Assembly: GCA_942491465.1 (NCBI GenBank)
Contig: CALOBA010000037.1
Coordinates: 1-64,000 of the forward strand
Reading direction: 5' to 3'
Length of the DNA stretch: 64,000 bases
Source: CALOBA01 sp942491465
Lineage (GTDB): Bacteria; Pseudomonadota; Gammaproteobacteria; Chromatiales; Chromatiaceae
Shown: in pieces, positions 1 through 8,601 of the stretch
How the letters are laid out: each line of letters opens with the position of its first letter
Numbering within the stretch: the stretch's first letter is position 1
Notes under the pieces: model-generated
Seen by the model: the letters and a program-made list of their open reading frames with translations, nothing else
Told to the model about the DNA's origin: nothing
The model's database searches: none
Program-made: the position numbers and the translations under genes

Positions 1-290
1 GAAGGCCCTGGCCAGACCCAGCGATTCGCCCGGTCCGGCAGCAGGTCCTCGATTCGAAAAATGGTCCGCCCGCGCCGCTGCGTCTCATAGGCGAGGCGCC
101 CGAGCCAGCGGCGGGTCTGGGCCTGGGTCCAGGGGCTGTCGGGCAGCGCGCGGCCCTCGGGGCTAGGGCCGCCGGACCGCCGACCTTGCGGCTGAGCGCG
201 CGGTGGAGGTAGGCGTCGAACAGGGCCGCCGGTCCGGTGGCGGCGGCGACGATCTCGGCGCGGCAGTTGGCGCGCAGGATGCCGAACTTG
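1..290 (-). pseudogene. Fragment of a NACHT-type NTPase protein, cut by the window edge
   Basis: Read on the minus strand, this stretch encodes a piece resembling the region after the NACHT domain of bacterial STAND proteins: a segment ending in ALFDAYLHRAL, then TRRWLGRLAYETQ and TIFRIEDLLPDRANRW. A similar segment (KRRWLARIAFEMQ) occurs in the intact NACHT protein at 23924-26458. The two halves lie in different frames, so there is at least one frameshift near position 150. No start codon was identified and the 3' end leaves the window. The assignment rests on motif similarity read by eye. Confidence 0.4.
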
Positions 291-368
291 CGCGGTGCTC
301 GGATGGATTTCACTGCACGCTGCCCGTGCCAGGATGCGGTCTCCCGCAGATCGCTGAAGTCTTGGCCG

Positions 369-1307
369 ATGCACACCGATCCGTTGCTCTATCGCCTATT
401 TCAAGAGCGCCCGGCGACCCTGTTCGAGCTCGCCGGGCTACCGCCGCCGCCCGTTGCCTATGCGCTCGCCTCCATTGAGGTCAAGCAGACCGCATTCCGC
501 CTCGACGGCGTGCTCGCGCCGGCGACCAGCCGACCGGACCTGCCGGTGATATTCAGCGAGAACCAGTTCCAACGCCGACGGGGCTTCTACAGTCGCTGGT
601 TTGCCTCGATCTTCCTGTTCCTGTACCGCCACCGCATCCGCCAACCCTGGGTCGCCGTCGTGGTCTACCCGGAGCCGGCGACGGATTGCGGCCTAGGGCA
701 ACGCGGGAATCATTGCTGTGGAGCGACTCAGGCGAGGGACGCGGAAACCTGGGCCTAGACGCGGCCTATCTGCCGCTGGAGCAGGCCGGCGTGCTGCGCG
801 AGGGTCTACCTGGCCGACCTGATTGGTCGTCCGGGGCTCGGCACCGGGGCGCGGCTGGCCCGGCTGATTATGCTCGACGAGGCCGCCGCCGCGACCGAGG
901 CCCGCGACTTGGCCGCCGAGCCGCGCCCGCCCAATGAGCGCCTGGTCGTGCTGGACCTGCTGGAGACCATCCTGGTCTACAAGTTTCCCACCCTCTCTCG
1001 CCAGGAGATCGTCAAGATGCTGCACCTACCACAGACCGACCTGAAGCAGACCCGGTTCTATCAAGAGGTCTTCGACGAAGGCCGCGAGGAAGGCCGCGAG
1101 GAAGGCCGCAAGGCCGCCGAGATCGACATGTTGCTGAAGCTGCTTGGGCGCCGGATCGGCGAGCCGAGCGCCGAGCAGCGCGCGCGGTTGGGCAGCCTGT
1201 CCAGCGCCCAGCGCGGCGCCCTCGCCGAGGCATTGCTCGACGCGACCAAGCCGTTCGCGCTGGATGCTTGGCTGGCTGCGCATGGGGGGCAGGTGGAGTC
1301 GCATTGA
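369..1307 (+). pseudogene. Frameshifted DUF2887 / Rpn-family nuclease-like protein
   Basis: The gene starts at ATG 369 (MHTDPLLYRLFQ), a typical beginning for DUF2887 proteins of the PD-(D/E)XK Rpn/transposase-associated superfamily. The segment ASIEVKQTAFRLDGVL, then FSENQFQ and FYSRWFASIFLFLY, follows the family pattern up to about 690. Reading then has to change frame at least twice: to the stretch around 750-800, then to the frame running from about 804 to the stop at 1307. That last part carries the C-terminal segment SRQEIVKMLHL and the repeated charged REEG helix (EGREEGREEGRK). Family members are usually about 280-320 aa in one frame, so this copy is broken, or the sequence has indel errors. 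Rpn relatives are linked to recombination or defence; nothing here shows activity. Confidence 0.65.
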
Positions 1308-1625
1308 GCCTGGGGGCGCGGTCCCTGGCGATGGCGGGGGCGATCAGGGGGTAGGTCGGGTTGGCGATAGCGTCACCCGACAATCAACGGGTCAAGGACT
1401 CGCATCGTCGGGTTACGCTTCGCTAACCCAATCCATCGTCGGCGACCGCAAGACGCCCGGTCGCTACCCCGAGGTTGCGGGAGGCGCAGCAGCAGCTCTG
1501 CGCAGATGAGGTCGCGCTCGTCATCCGTAAGTACCTTGTTCAGGCCGGCCCCGTGAGACAATCGCTAGGCACTCCTTGCCGCCTTGGCGGCCGACACGCC
1601 CATCATCACTCTGACAGGAGATATC
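1308..1625. other. Intergenic stretch with two hairpins
   Basis: No supported gene. Two palindromes are visible. One is a 7-bp stem (GTCGGGT 1355-1361 with ACCCGAC 1375-1381). The other is a 6-bp stem (GGGTTA 1410-1415 with TAACCC 1424-1429) around a CGCTTCGC loop. Together they have the look of a dispersed intergenic repeat. The 3' end carries the ribosome binding site CAGGAG (1615-1620) for the next gene. Confidence 0.4.
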
Positions 1626-2765
1626 GTGGCTCACACGCGTTTCAGATCCGCCCTGACACCCACACCGCGCCCAGCGGTCCGCCGCCCTTGGCTGTGGTCC
1701 GTGCTCGCACTGTTGCTGCTCTCCACGTCCGTCAGCGCGGACGATGGCTGGATTGCCACCTTCTCCATCGTCGCCCGCGATCCGGGCACCGGCGACTTGG
1801 GCGTGGCGGTGCAGTCCAAGTACTTCGGGGTCGGCTCGGTGGTGCCCCACGCGCGGGCCGATGTCGGCGCGCTGGCGACCCAGGCGCGCGGCAACATCCT
1901 GTACGGCCCGCAGGGGCTGGGGCTGTTGGAGTCCGGTGTCGAACCGGCAGAGACCATCGAGCGACTGTTGGCGGATGATCCGCTGCGCGCCCAGCGACAG
2001 GTGGGCCTGGTGGCGGCGGACGGCGCCGCGGCCACCTATACGGGTGAGGAGACCCTGCCCTGGTCCGGCGGCAAGACCGGCGATGGCTACGCCGCCCAAG
2101 GCAACCTGCTGGCGGGGCCCGAGGTGGTGGACGCCATGGCCGCCGCATTCGAGACCACCGACGGCGAGCTGCCGACACGGCTGGTCACGGCGCTGGCCGC
2201 AGGCCAGGCCGCCGGCGGCGATGCCCGCGGTCGCCAGTCCGCGGCGCTCCTGGTGGTACGCGCCGGCAGCGGCTACATGGGCGCCAACGACCGGCTGGTG
2301 GACCTGCACGTGGAGGACCACCCGACCCCCATCAAGGAACTCAACCGACTGCTGGGCATCCGGTTGTCCCAGGTTGCCGTGCAGGATGCCCGCATGGCAC
2401 TCGCCGCCGCCGCCCGCTGGGAGGATCAACCGGAAAAGGCCGCAGACGCGCTGGCCGAGGCCAAGCAGCTGGCCACCGAAGCGGTGGAGCGCTACAAGGA
2501 CGGCGACGCCGGCTGGCTGGTGCTGGCGGACGCCGAGGCCCGCGCCGGCGACATGCAGGCCGCCAGCGCCGCCGCCCGCCGGGCGCTGCTGATCAATCCG
2601 CTGCTGAAGCGTTACTCGGTGATGCCGGAGACCGGCCTGGGCATCGATCCGGGGCAGCTGGAGACGCTGCTCGAAGACGACGACTTCCGCAAGGTCTGGG
2701 ACGCGCTGCCCGGTGAGGATGACGTACAGGTCGATGCGACGGCCGTCGCGGAGCCGGCGGAATGA
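1626..2765 (+). CDS. Secreted DUF1028-family protein (Ntn-hydrolase-like)
   Basis: The GTG start at 1626 is preferred because CAGGAG lies five bases upstream; an in-frame TTG at 1584 has no such site. The product (about 379 aa) begins with an Arg-rich segment and a hydrophobic stretch ending in SVSA, consistent with a signal peptide. The mature part starts WIATFSIVARDPGTGDLG and continues with AVQSKYFGVGSVVPHA, the hallmark of DUF1028, a family of the Ntn-hydrolase superfamily. The DUF1028 domain spans roughly residues 40-250. The remainder is helical and repeat-like (two helices near 290-340 that look TPR-like). The stop overlaps the glutaminase start by four bases, so the two are probably co-translated. 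Substrate unknown. Confidence 0.8.
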   Translation: MAHTRFRSALTPTPRPAVRRPWLWSVLALLLLSTSVSADDGWIATFSIVARDPGTGDLGVAVQSKYFGVGSVVPHARADVGALATQARGNILYGPQGLGLLESGVEPAETIERLLADDPLRAQRQVGLVAADGAAATYTGEETLPWSGGKTGDGYAAQGNLLAGPEVVDAMAAAFETTDGELPTRLVTALAAGQAAGGDARGRQSAALLVVRAGSGYMGANDRLVDLHVEDHPTPIKELNRLLGIRLSQVAVQDARMALAAAARWEDQPEKAADALAEAKQLATEAVERYKDGDAGWLVLADAEARAGDMQAASAAARRALLINPLLKRYSVMPETGLGIDPGQLETLLEDDDFRKVWDALPGEDDVQVDATAVAEPAE

Positions 2766-3928
2766 GCGTTCGCCGCCAAGCCCCCTGCCCCACTGGCGCC
2801 CGCCCGACAGGTTCCGCCCGAATCCTGCGACTGCGCCGGGCCCTCGCCCTCCCGTTTGCCCTCTTGGTCGTCCTGGGCGGCCAGGTCGCGGCACGGGAGT
2901 CGCAGCCCGACGACTACCGCGTCGATGGCGAACGCTTGCACGCAGGCTGCGCCCAGGTGGACGCGACCAGCGCCGTCGCCGCGCTGGACCTCGCCGAGCT
3001 CAAGCGGGACGCCGAAGCGGTACTCGCCGAACTCCAGTCGAACCAAGACGGCGAGGTCTACGCCGGCGCCGTCGACGGCAGCGACCCCGACGACCTGGCC
3101 GTCGCCGTGACCCTCATCGACGGGCGCAGCTTCGGCGCGGGCCGCGCCGAGACCCGTTTCCCGATCATGTCCATCTCCAAGCCCTTCACCTACGCACTGG
3201 CGCTGGAACAGCGGGGCGTCGACTTCATGATCGAACGCATCGGGGTCAGCGCCACCGGACTGCCCTACAACGCCGTGGCCGCCGGCGCCGTGCGCCCGAC
3301 CTCGCAACAGAACCCCCTCGTCAACGCCGGCGCCATCGCCACCCACAGCTACATCGAGGGCGACACACCGGCGGCGAAGATCGGCGCCGTCGTCGAACTC
3401 TACTCAGGGCTGGCCCACCGCCCCCTGGCCATCGAAGAGGCCTGGCGTGCCACCCCGCGCTCGCTGACCTATACCCTCGCCTACCAGATGCAGACCGCCG
3501 AGCGGCTCGATGGCGACGTGGACGACGTGGTCAATCGCTATCTGGAGGCCTGCATCGTCGGGGTGCGGGTGGAAGACCTCGCCGCCATGGGCGCAACCCT
3601 GGCCAGCGGCGGCATCCAACCGTCCACCGGCAAGCGCATCCTGCAGCGGGAGAACGCACGCACCGTCCTCGCCGCCATGGTGATCGCCGGGATGTACGAA
3701 GACAGCGGGCGTTGGTGGACCCGCGTCGGGCTGCCCGCCAAGAGCGGCGTCAGCGGCGCCATCCTGGCCGTCGTGCCGGGCTGGGGGGCGATCGTCGCCT
3801 ACTCGCCCCGACTCGACGCGGCCGGCAACAGCGTGCGCGCTGCCCTCGCCATCGAGCGCCTGGTGGACCGTTGGGGGCTGCACTCCGTTGATCGTCTGCT
3901 CGGCGCCGCCGAGCCCCCGGCGCGGTAG
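2762..3928 (+). CDS. glsA: Glutaminase (serine-dependent beta-lactamase fold)
   Basis: Hydrolyses L-glutamine to glutamate and ammonia. The 388-aa product carries the family motifs: the catalytic pair S137-x-x-K140 (MSISKPF) and QNPLVNAGAIA, which helps form the glutamine pocket. Family proteins are about 305-330 aa. The extra N-terminus here contains an Arg-rich start and a hydrophobic stretch (LALPFALLVVLGG), suggesting export, which is unusual for a normally cytoplasmic enzyme. The start overlaps the DUF1028 stop (ATGA), and a porin gene follows 33 bases downstream. An exported deamidase next to a porin suggests amino-acid or amide scavenging in the periplasm, but that is inference. Confidence 0.85.
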   Translation: MSVRRQAPCPTGARPTGSARILRLRRALALPFALLVVLGGQVAARESQPDDYRVDGERLHAGCAQVDATSAVAALDLAELKRDAEAVLAELQSNQDGEVYAGAVDGSDPDDLAVAVTLIDGRSFGAGRAETRFPIMSISKPFTYALALEQRGVDFMIERIGVSATGLPYNAVAAGAVRPTSQQNPLVNAGAIATHSYIEGDTPAAKIGAVVELYSGLAHRPLAIEEAWRATPRSLTYTLAYQMQTAERLDGDVDDVVNRYLEACIVGVRVEDLAAMGATLASGGIQPSTGKRILQRENARTVLAAMVIAGMYEDSGRWWTRVGLPAKSGVSGAILAVVPGWGAIVAYSPRLDAAGNSVRAALAIERLVDRWGLHSVDRLLGAAEPPAR

Positions 3929-3961
3929 CGGCTGCCGCTCCGTCGGCGCAGCGCAACCATC

Positions 3962-5239
3962 ATGGGCACGACTTCGCGACTGCTACTCGCCAGCGCGGCA
4001 TCACTCGCCTTAGCCGGGCTCCCCGGCCCGGCGCCTGCCGAAACGCCGGACATATCGGCGGTTTGGGAGGCCATCAACGACTCGCAGGCCCCGGCCGCCG
4101 CGCCGGAAGCGCGCGAGCAGGCCGCGACGGAAGACCCGCTGACGGGACAACAGGAGCAGGCGATCCAGGACGCCGATGCTGCGCCGCAGGGACAGCCGGC
4201 GCCGGAGCCCAACGAACTCGGTGTCTACGGCAGCCTGCGCGTACGCTATCGATGGGAACCCGAGTCCCAGGGGGTCGAAGACGGCAGCTCGCGCATCGGC
4301 GTGCAGGGCCGCTACCAGGTCTGGCCACGGAAGTGGCTGTTTGCACGGGGCGAGGCGGGATTCAAGCTGCTCGAAGAACTCGGCGTGCTAGCGAATGCCA
4401 ACAACCCCGACGGCGGTCGCGGGGACACCTTCTTCCGCCGCCTGCTCTATGTCGGCTACGAGTCGCCGAATCTGTTCCTGATCGCCGGCAAGGCCTGGTC
4501 GGTCTACTACAAGGTCAGCGGCTTCACAGACCGCTTCGCCGCCACCGGAGGATCGGCCAGCGGCACCTACAACGCGGGCACCGATGGCGGCTACACGGGC
4601 ACAGGACGTGCCGACAATGCCTTCCAGACCCGGGTACTCATCGACTTCCTGCCCGATCGCTGGGGCATCGAGCCCTTCAGCCTGAACCTGCAGTTCCAGG
4701 ACGGCGAGCCGATCCCGCGAATCGACGGCCAGCGCTACGGCAAGACACTGGGATTGAGCGCGATTCTCGCCACCCGCGAGCACTTCTCCCTCGGCATCGC
4801 CTACAACCACGCGCAGGTACCCGATGCCAAGGCGCCCGCGCTGCGGTCTCGCGGCATCGATGGGGATGCGACGGCGCTGGTGCTGGGTGCCCGCTGGTTT
4901 GATGACGACTGGTATCTGGCAACGGTGCTCGCGCGGCTGCGCAATCACGAGACCACCGACCAGGACAACTACTTCGACGGCTGGGGTTCGGAGCTGTATG
5001 CCCAGCGTCGGCTGCGCGGCAAGTGGTGGCTCGTCGGCGGCTGGAATTGGCTGCGTCCGGATTCCGGCCAACCCCTCGCCGGCGCGTATCGCGTCAAGTA
5101 CGCGGTGGTCGGGCTGCGCTACGCGCTCAAGGAATTTGATCGCTACCTGTACCTGAATCTGGTCGGCGACCGCTCCCTTGACCAGGACGGAAGCAGACAA
5201 GGCAACCAATTAACGGCGGGACTAAGATGGAATTTCTGA
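3962..5239 (+). CDS. Outer-membrane porin-like beta-barrel protein
   Basis: The protein (425 aa) has a clear signal peptide (residues 1 to about 25, ending APAE) and an Ala/Pro/Glu-rich linker. From about residue 80 it has alternating aromatic/hydrophobic strands typical of an outer-membrane barrel (GSLRVRYRWEPESQG, LFARGEAGFKLL, LYVGYESPNLFLIAGKAW). It ends in a strand finishing with a terminal Phe (LTAGLRWNF), the usual BAM recognition signature. It resembles the general Gram-negative porin group; solute specificity cannot be read. It follows glutaminase and precedes the DUF1538 membrane protein on the same strand with short gaps, so it may belong to one transport operon. Confidence 0.7.
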   Translation: MGTTSRLLLASAASLALAGLPGPAPAETPDISAVWEAINDSQAPAAAPEAREQAATEDPLTGQQEQAIQDADAAPQGQPAPEPNELGVYGSLRVRYRWEPESQGVEDGSSRIGVQGRYQVWPRKWLFARGEAGFKLLEELGVLANANNPDGGRGDTFFRRLLYVGYESPNLFLIAGKAWSVYYKVSGFTDRFAATGGSASGTYNAGTDGGYTGTGRADNAFQTRVLIDFLPDRWGIEPFSLNLQFQDGEPIPRIDGQRYGKTLGLSAILATREHFSLGIAYNHAQVPDAKAPALRSRGIDGDATALVLGARWFDDDWYLATVLARLRNHETTDQDNYFDGWGSELYAQRRLRGKWWLVGGWNWLRPDSGQPLAGAYRVKYAVVGLRYALKEFDRYLYLNLVGDRSLDQDGSRQGNQLTAGLRWNF

Positions 5240-5266
5240 TCCCCACGTCGCTTACGGTAACACGGC

Positions 5267-7060
5267 ATGAATCCCACGCTTAGATACGGAGACTATCTCC
5301 AAGCCATCGGCGCCGGGCGGCGGGAGGTCAGCTACAACGCCCTGCTGCCACCGCTGCCTCGAGACGCCCAGGGGCAGGCGCTGCCGTCCCCTGCACCCGA
5401 ACCCATCCGGCTGCAGGCGGACGAGGTCGCGGCGCTGCTGCGCCCCTATGTCTCGGTGCGCTTCATGGACCAGGTCAAGGCGGTGGTGCCGCTGGGGCTC
5501 TATCTGGCGCTGTTCCAGGTCCTGATCCTGCGCCAGCTGGTGGCGGACTCCTGGCTCATCACCGCCGGGCTGTTCGCGGTGATCGTCGGGCTGATGTTCT
5601 TCATGGAGGGCCTGAAGCTCGGGCTGATGCCCTTCGGCGAGGTCATCGGGCACAGCCTGCCGCGCAAGTCGCCGCTGCCGCTGGTGCTGTTCATCACGCT
5701 GCTGCTCGGCATCGGCGTGACCTTCGCGGAGCCGGCCATCGGCGCGCTGCAGGCCGCCGGGCAGAACGTCTCGCCGGAGCGGGCGCCCTATCTCTGGGTC
5801 CTGCTTAATCAATGGTCTGACGCCCTGGTGCTGGTGATCGGCGCCAGTGTCGGTCTGGCGGCGGTGCTCGGCACGCTGCGCTTTCTCTACGGCTGGAGCC
5901 TGAAGCCGCTGATCTACGCCGCCCTGGTGCCGGTGATCGGGCTGACCCTCTACGGCGCCAGCGATGTGGAGCTGGCCAAGGTGTTGGGGCTCGCCTGGGA
6001 TGCCGGCGCCGTGACCACCGGGCCGGTCACGGTGCCGCTGGTGCTGGCGCTGGGGATCGGCATCGCGGCCGCCGCCGGGCGCGGCGATTCCGGTCTGTCC
6101 GGCTTCGGCATCGTGACCCTGGCATCGCTGTTTCCCATCATCGGCGTGCTGCTGCTGACCTTTTATGTGGCCGGCACGGTCACGCCGGCGGAGGTGCTCG
6201 CCGCCGCCAACGCCGCGGCGGCGGCCATGCCCACCGAGACGCTGGCCTGGTACGCGCGCAGCCCGGGGGTCGAGATCGTCTTGGGGCTGCGCGCCATCCT
6301 GCCGCTGGTGATCTTCCTGTTCCTGATCCTGAAGCTGGTGCTGAAGGAGCCGCTGCCGCGCCCGCGGGAGATGTGGCTCGGCATCGGGCTGACGGTGATC
6401 GGCATGTGCCTGTTCAACCTGGGCCTGACCTACGGACTGTCCAAGCTCGGCGGGGCCGCCGGGGCGCTGGTGCCGGCCGCCTTCATGCAGGTGCCGGGGG
6501 CGGCGGGTTCGCCGCTGTACGTCTATGCGGTCGGGCTGACCCTGGCCCTGGTGTTCGCCTGGGTGCTCGGCTTCGGCGCCACCATCGCCGAGCCGGCCCT
6601 GAACGCGCTCGGCGTCACCGCGGAGCAGCTGACCAACGGGTTTTTCAAAAAGCGCACCCTGATCATGGCGGTCTCGGTGGGCGTTGCCTGCGGCATCGCG
6701 CTGGGCCTGACCAAGCTGATCTTCGACCTGCCGCTGGTCTGGCTAGTGGTGCCGCCCTACCTGCTGGCGGCGGCCCTCACCGCGGTGTCGTCGGAGGAGT
6801 TCGTCAACGTCGCCTGGGACAGCGCCGGCGTCACCACCGGCCCCATCACGGTGCCGCTGGTGCTGGCCATGGGGCTCGGGTTCGGCAACGCGACCCAGGC
6901 CGTCGAGGGCTTCGGCATCCTCTGTATGGCCTCCATCGGCCCGATCATCAGCGTGCTGTTGACGGGCCTCTGGGCAGGCATGCGGGCCAAGATTCAGGAG
7001 CGGGCCGCCCTGCAAGCGCCGGTCATCCACCCCGAGCAAGAGATCCAAACACCGGTATGA
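5267..7060 (+). CDS. DUF1538 integral membrane protein, internally duplicated
   Basis: The 597-aa protein is highly hydrophobic with many predicted membrane segments and matches DUF1538 by its repeated signatures. Two pairs of motifs show an internal duplication: FAEPAIGAL near residue 151 and IAEPALNAL near 434, then AWDAGAVTTGPVTVPL near 243 and AWDSAGVTTGPITVPL near 517. Spacing is about 275-285 residues, so the protein is two homologous halves. The first 60 or so residues are polar and cytoplasmic-looking. The acidic/Pro and TTGP motifs within membrane segments suggest a channel or transporter, but no substrate is established here. Its stop overlaps the start of a PII-like gene (ATGA), a strong hint that the PII-like proteins regulate it. 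Confidence 0.8.
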   Translation: MNPTLRYGDYLQAIGAGRREVSYNALLPPLPRDAQGQALPSPAPEPIRLQADEVAALLRPYVSVRFMDQVKAVVPLGLYLALFQVLILRQLVADSWLITAGLFAVIVGLMFFMEGLKLGLMPFGEVIGHSLPRKSPLPLVLFITLLLGIGVTFAEPAIGALQAAGQNVSPERAPYLWVLLNQWSDALVLVIGASVGLAAVLGTLRFLYGWSLKPLIYAALVPVIGLTLYGASDVELAKVLGLAWDAGAVTTGPVTVPLVLALGIGIAAAAGRGDSGLSGFGIVTLASLFPIIGVLLLTFYVAGTVTPAEVLAAANAAAAAMPTETLAWYARSPGVEIVLGLRAILPLVIFLFLILKLVLKEPLPRPREMWLGIGLTVIGMCLFNLGLTYGLSKLGGAAGALVPAAFMQVPGAAGSPLYVYAVGLTLALVFAWVLGFGATIAEPALNALGVTAEQLTNGFFKKRTLIMAVSVGVACGIALGLTKLIFDLPLVWLVVPPYLLAAALTAVSSEEFVNVAWDSAGVTTGPITVPLVLAMGLGFGNATQAVEGFGILCMASIGPIISVLLTGLWAGMRAKIQERAALQAPVIHPEQEIQTPV

Positions 7061-7431
7061 ACGACGACAAGATCACCTACCTGACCGATGTGGCCATCAT
7101 TACCTGCATCGTCTCGACCGGGCGCGGCGACACCGTCATCAAGGCCGCACAGGCGATGGGGGCCACCGGCGCGCTGGTCTACCACGCCCGCGGCATCGGC
7201 GCCCGCGAGCGGCTCGGACTGCTGGGCATCGCGGTGGAGGCGGAGAAGGATGTCGTCAACATCCTGGTCGCCACCGACTACCAGGACGCGGTCTTCGAGG
7301 CCATCTACCGTGCCGCGGAACTGCATGTGCCCGGCGCCGGCATGGCCTACATCATGCCCATCGAGAAGATGGCGACCTATATCCCCCGCGAGCTCCTGGA
7401 CCGCGTAGCGGCGCAGGGGGATGCGCCATGA
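7057..7431 (+). CDS. PII-like regulatory protein
   Basis: This 124-aa protein has the PII (GlnB-like) fold pattern: a first strand (VAIITCIVSTGRGDTVIKAA), a helix, the GALVYHARGIG stretch, then VNILVATDYQDAVFEAIYRAAEL and the C-terminal GMAYIMPIEKM. Canonical GlnB has a Tyr-containing T-loop for uridylylation; here the T-loop region (HARGIGARERLGLLGIAVE) is short and lacks the usual Tyr51 context, so this is a divergent PII-like protein rather than glnB or glnK. It is translationally coupled to the DUF1538 gene upstream and to a second PII-like gene downstream. PII-like proteins encoded beside transporters commonly bind nucleotides and gate the transporter. Confidence 0.75.
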   Translation: MNDDKITYLTDVAIITCIVSTGRGDTVIKAAQAMGATGALVYHARGIGARERLGLLGIAVEAEKDVVNILVATDYQDAVFEAIYRAAELHVPGAGMAYIMPIEKMATYIPRELLDRVAAQGDAP

Positions 7432-7832
7432 GCGACACGCAACCTGCGCCGGCCATCCCGGGCGGCGCCGCCAAGCTCATCTCCTGCATCCTGCCCGACG
7501 ACGGCACCGAGCGGCGTCTGCTGGGCTGGCTGCGCGACCAGCAGGGCATCCTGCGCGCAAACAGCGTCTATTGCCGCGGCCATTCGCAGCTGCGCCGCCC
7601 CCCCGGGCGGCGCGGGCGACTCCCGGAGCCGTCGCTGATGCGCCTGGTCACGATCGTGGTGGCCGCGGACGAGGCCGATGCGCTGTTCGATCGCGTCTAT
7701 GAGGAGGCCGCGATCCATCGCCAGGACGGCGGCGTGATGATGATGACGCCACTCACCTTCGCCACCGCGTTTGCACTCCCGGCGGACATCGCCAATGAGC
7801 CCGGAGAGCTTCCGGAGCAACCCACGAGATGA
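7428..7832 (+). CDS. Second, divergent PII-like protein
   Basis: A 134-aa protein whose start overlaps the preceding PII-like stop (ATGA). It shows a first strand (AAKLISCILPDDG), a helix (RLLGWLRDQQG), an Arg/Pro-rich central loop (residues about 45-65), a third strand and helix (LVTIVVAADEADALFDRVYEEA) and a final strand (GGVMMMTPLTFATAF), which matches the ferredoxin-like order of PII-like proteins. Similarity to the neighbour is weak, so the assignment is tentative. A heteromeric pair with the upstream protein is possible. It overlaps the next gene by four bases. Confidence 0.55.
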   Translation: MSDTQPAPAIPGGAAKLISCILPDDGTERRLLGWLRDQQGILRANSVYCRGHSQLRRPPGRRGRLPEPSLMRLVTIVVAADEADALFDRVYEEAAIHRQDGGVMMMTPLTFATAFALPADIANEPGELPEQPTR

Positions 7833-8251
7833 CCGCCAACAACCAATCCCCATTGCAACCCGAGATCGTCGACTTCGTTTCCATCGAGCGCGACGATGAT
7901 CTGATCGTCTCCTTCGCGATTCGCCACGGCGACGGTGTCATGGACATCTTCGGCCTGACCTTGCTGCGGATGCTGAGGTTCGAGCATCTCTTGCCGCCGG
8001 AGGAGCGGGGTGTGTCCGTCTCCCATGGGCGGGTGCCGGAGATGGATGAGATGGAGCAGTTGGTGAGCCTGCGCTGGGAGGGCGCGGAGGTGTTGATCGA
8101 GACCCAGTCCGGGTACCACTTCCGCCTCGATGTCAGCGCCGTCGATCCGGAACAGCAGCGTATTGCGATCAAGACGCTGCACAGCATGAACTTCGATCAC
8201 TGCTTTCGACTACGCGCCGAACCCCCGTCCCGAGCCGCATTTCGGGCTTGA
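7829..8251 (+). CDS. Hypothetical protein, last gene of the DUF1538/PII-like operon
   Basis: A 140-aa soluble protein with no family I recognise. It is acidic and strand-rich (IVDFVSIERDDDLIVSFAIRHGDGVMDIFGLTLLRML; split here, not quoted as one motif) and has several short beta-like segments up to about residue 120. There is no signal peptide or membrane segment. The four-base overlap with the PII-like gene upstream puts it in the same operon, so a role as regulator or partner of the DUF1538 protein is a reasonable guess. Transcription of the run probably ends after it, as the next 350 bases hold no supported gene. Confidence 0.6.
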   Translation: MTANNQSPLQPEIVDFVSIERDDDLIVSFAIRHGDGVMDIFGLTLLRMLRFEHLLPPEERGVSVSHGRVPEMDEMEQLVSLRWEGAEVLIETQSGYHFRLDVSAVDPEQQRIAIKTLHSMNFDHCFRLRAEPPSRAAFRA

Positions 8252-8601
8252 GCGGACGCCACGCTGCGTCGATTCGTATTCGCTTGCCAGGCGGCGATCT
8301 AGACCGGCTAGTGCTTTGCCGCGAAACTGACGAGACCGGCGGCACCTGTGGGAGCGATTTGCAATCGCGACTGCCGCGACGCGGAAGATCGCGACTGCAA
8401 GTCGCTCCCACAGCGCCGGTGGCCTCGGGACTTCCGCAGCGCTGCACTAGAAGCACACAAGCCATGGATTGTGGGAAAATCCGAATACCGGATCATCGCC
8501 GCAATCCCGCAAACCGAGGTCTCGGCGCGGCTCGGCCTTATGCGGCTTCCCTTCGTTCGACAGACTGTTTTTCAGATGCAGACAGGACAGCTCAACCATC
8601 A
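8252..8601. other. Intergenic region before hsdM containing a REP pair
   Basis: No supported gene. Besides the inverted REP pair at 8348-8411, I see only the approach to hsdM. An open frame runs through this region into hsdM from about 8248, but it encodes the REP sequence and looks non-coding; the hsdM start is placed at 8602. Confidence 0.5.
8348..8411. repeat. REP-like inverted pair (diverged type)
   Basis: Two 23-bp units in opposite orientation (8348-8370 and 8389-8411) begin or end with GTGGGAGCGA / TCGCTCCCAC and enclose 18 bases. Each unit is itself a small palindrome. They match the REP units beside the RAYT gene at 62-63 kb in the GTGGGAGCG head and the TCGCG tail but differ in the middle (TTTGCAA and CTGCAAG instead of GCTTCCAG). 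They are likely non-autonomous copies mobilised by the same kind of RAYT protein. Confidence 0.75.

Noticed and set aside
1373..1561. 62-aa minus-strand frame (LTDDERDLICAELLLRLP)
   Set aside because: The start of the segment looks protein-like, but the frame soon runs through the intergenic hairpins and has no ribosome site; I could not support it as a gene.
1521..2894. 457-aa open frame on the minus strand
   Set aside because: It lies opposite the DUF1028 gene and parts of glutaminase; its composition is the Gly/Arg/Gln-rich one of antisense frames in GC-rich DNA and it has no recognisable motif.
7057..7431. glnB or glnK
   Set aside because: The fold pattern fits PII, but the T-loop lacks the canonical Tyr region and the neighbour is DUF1538, not amtB.
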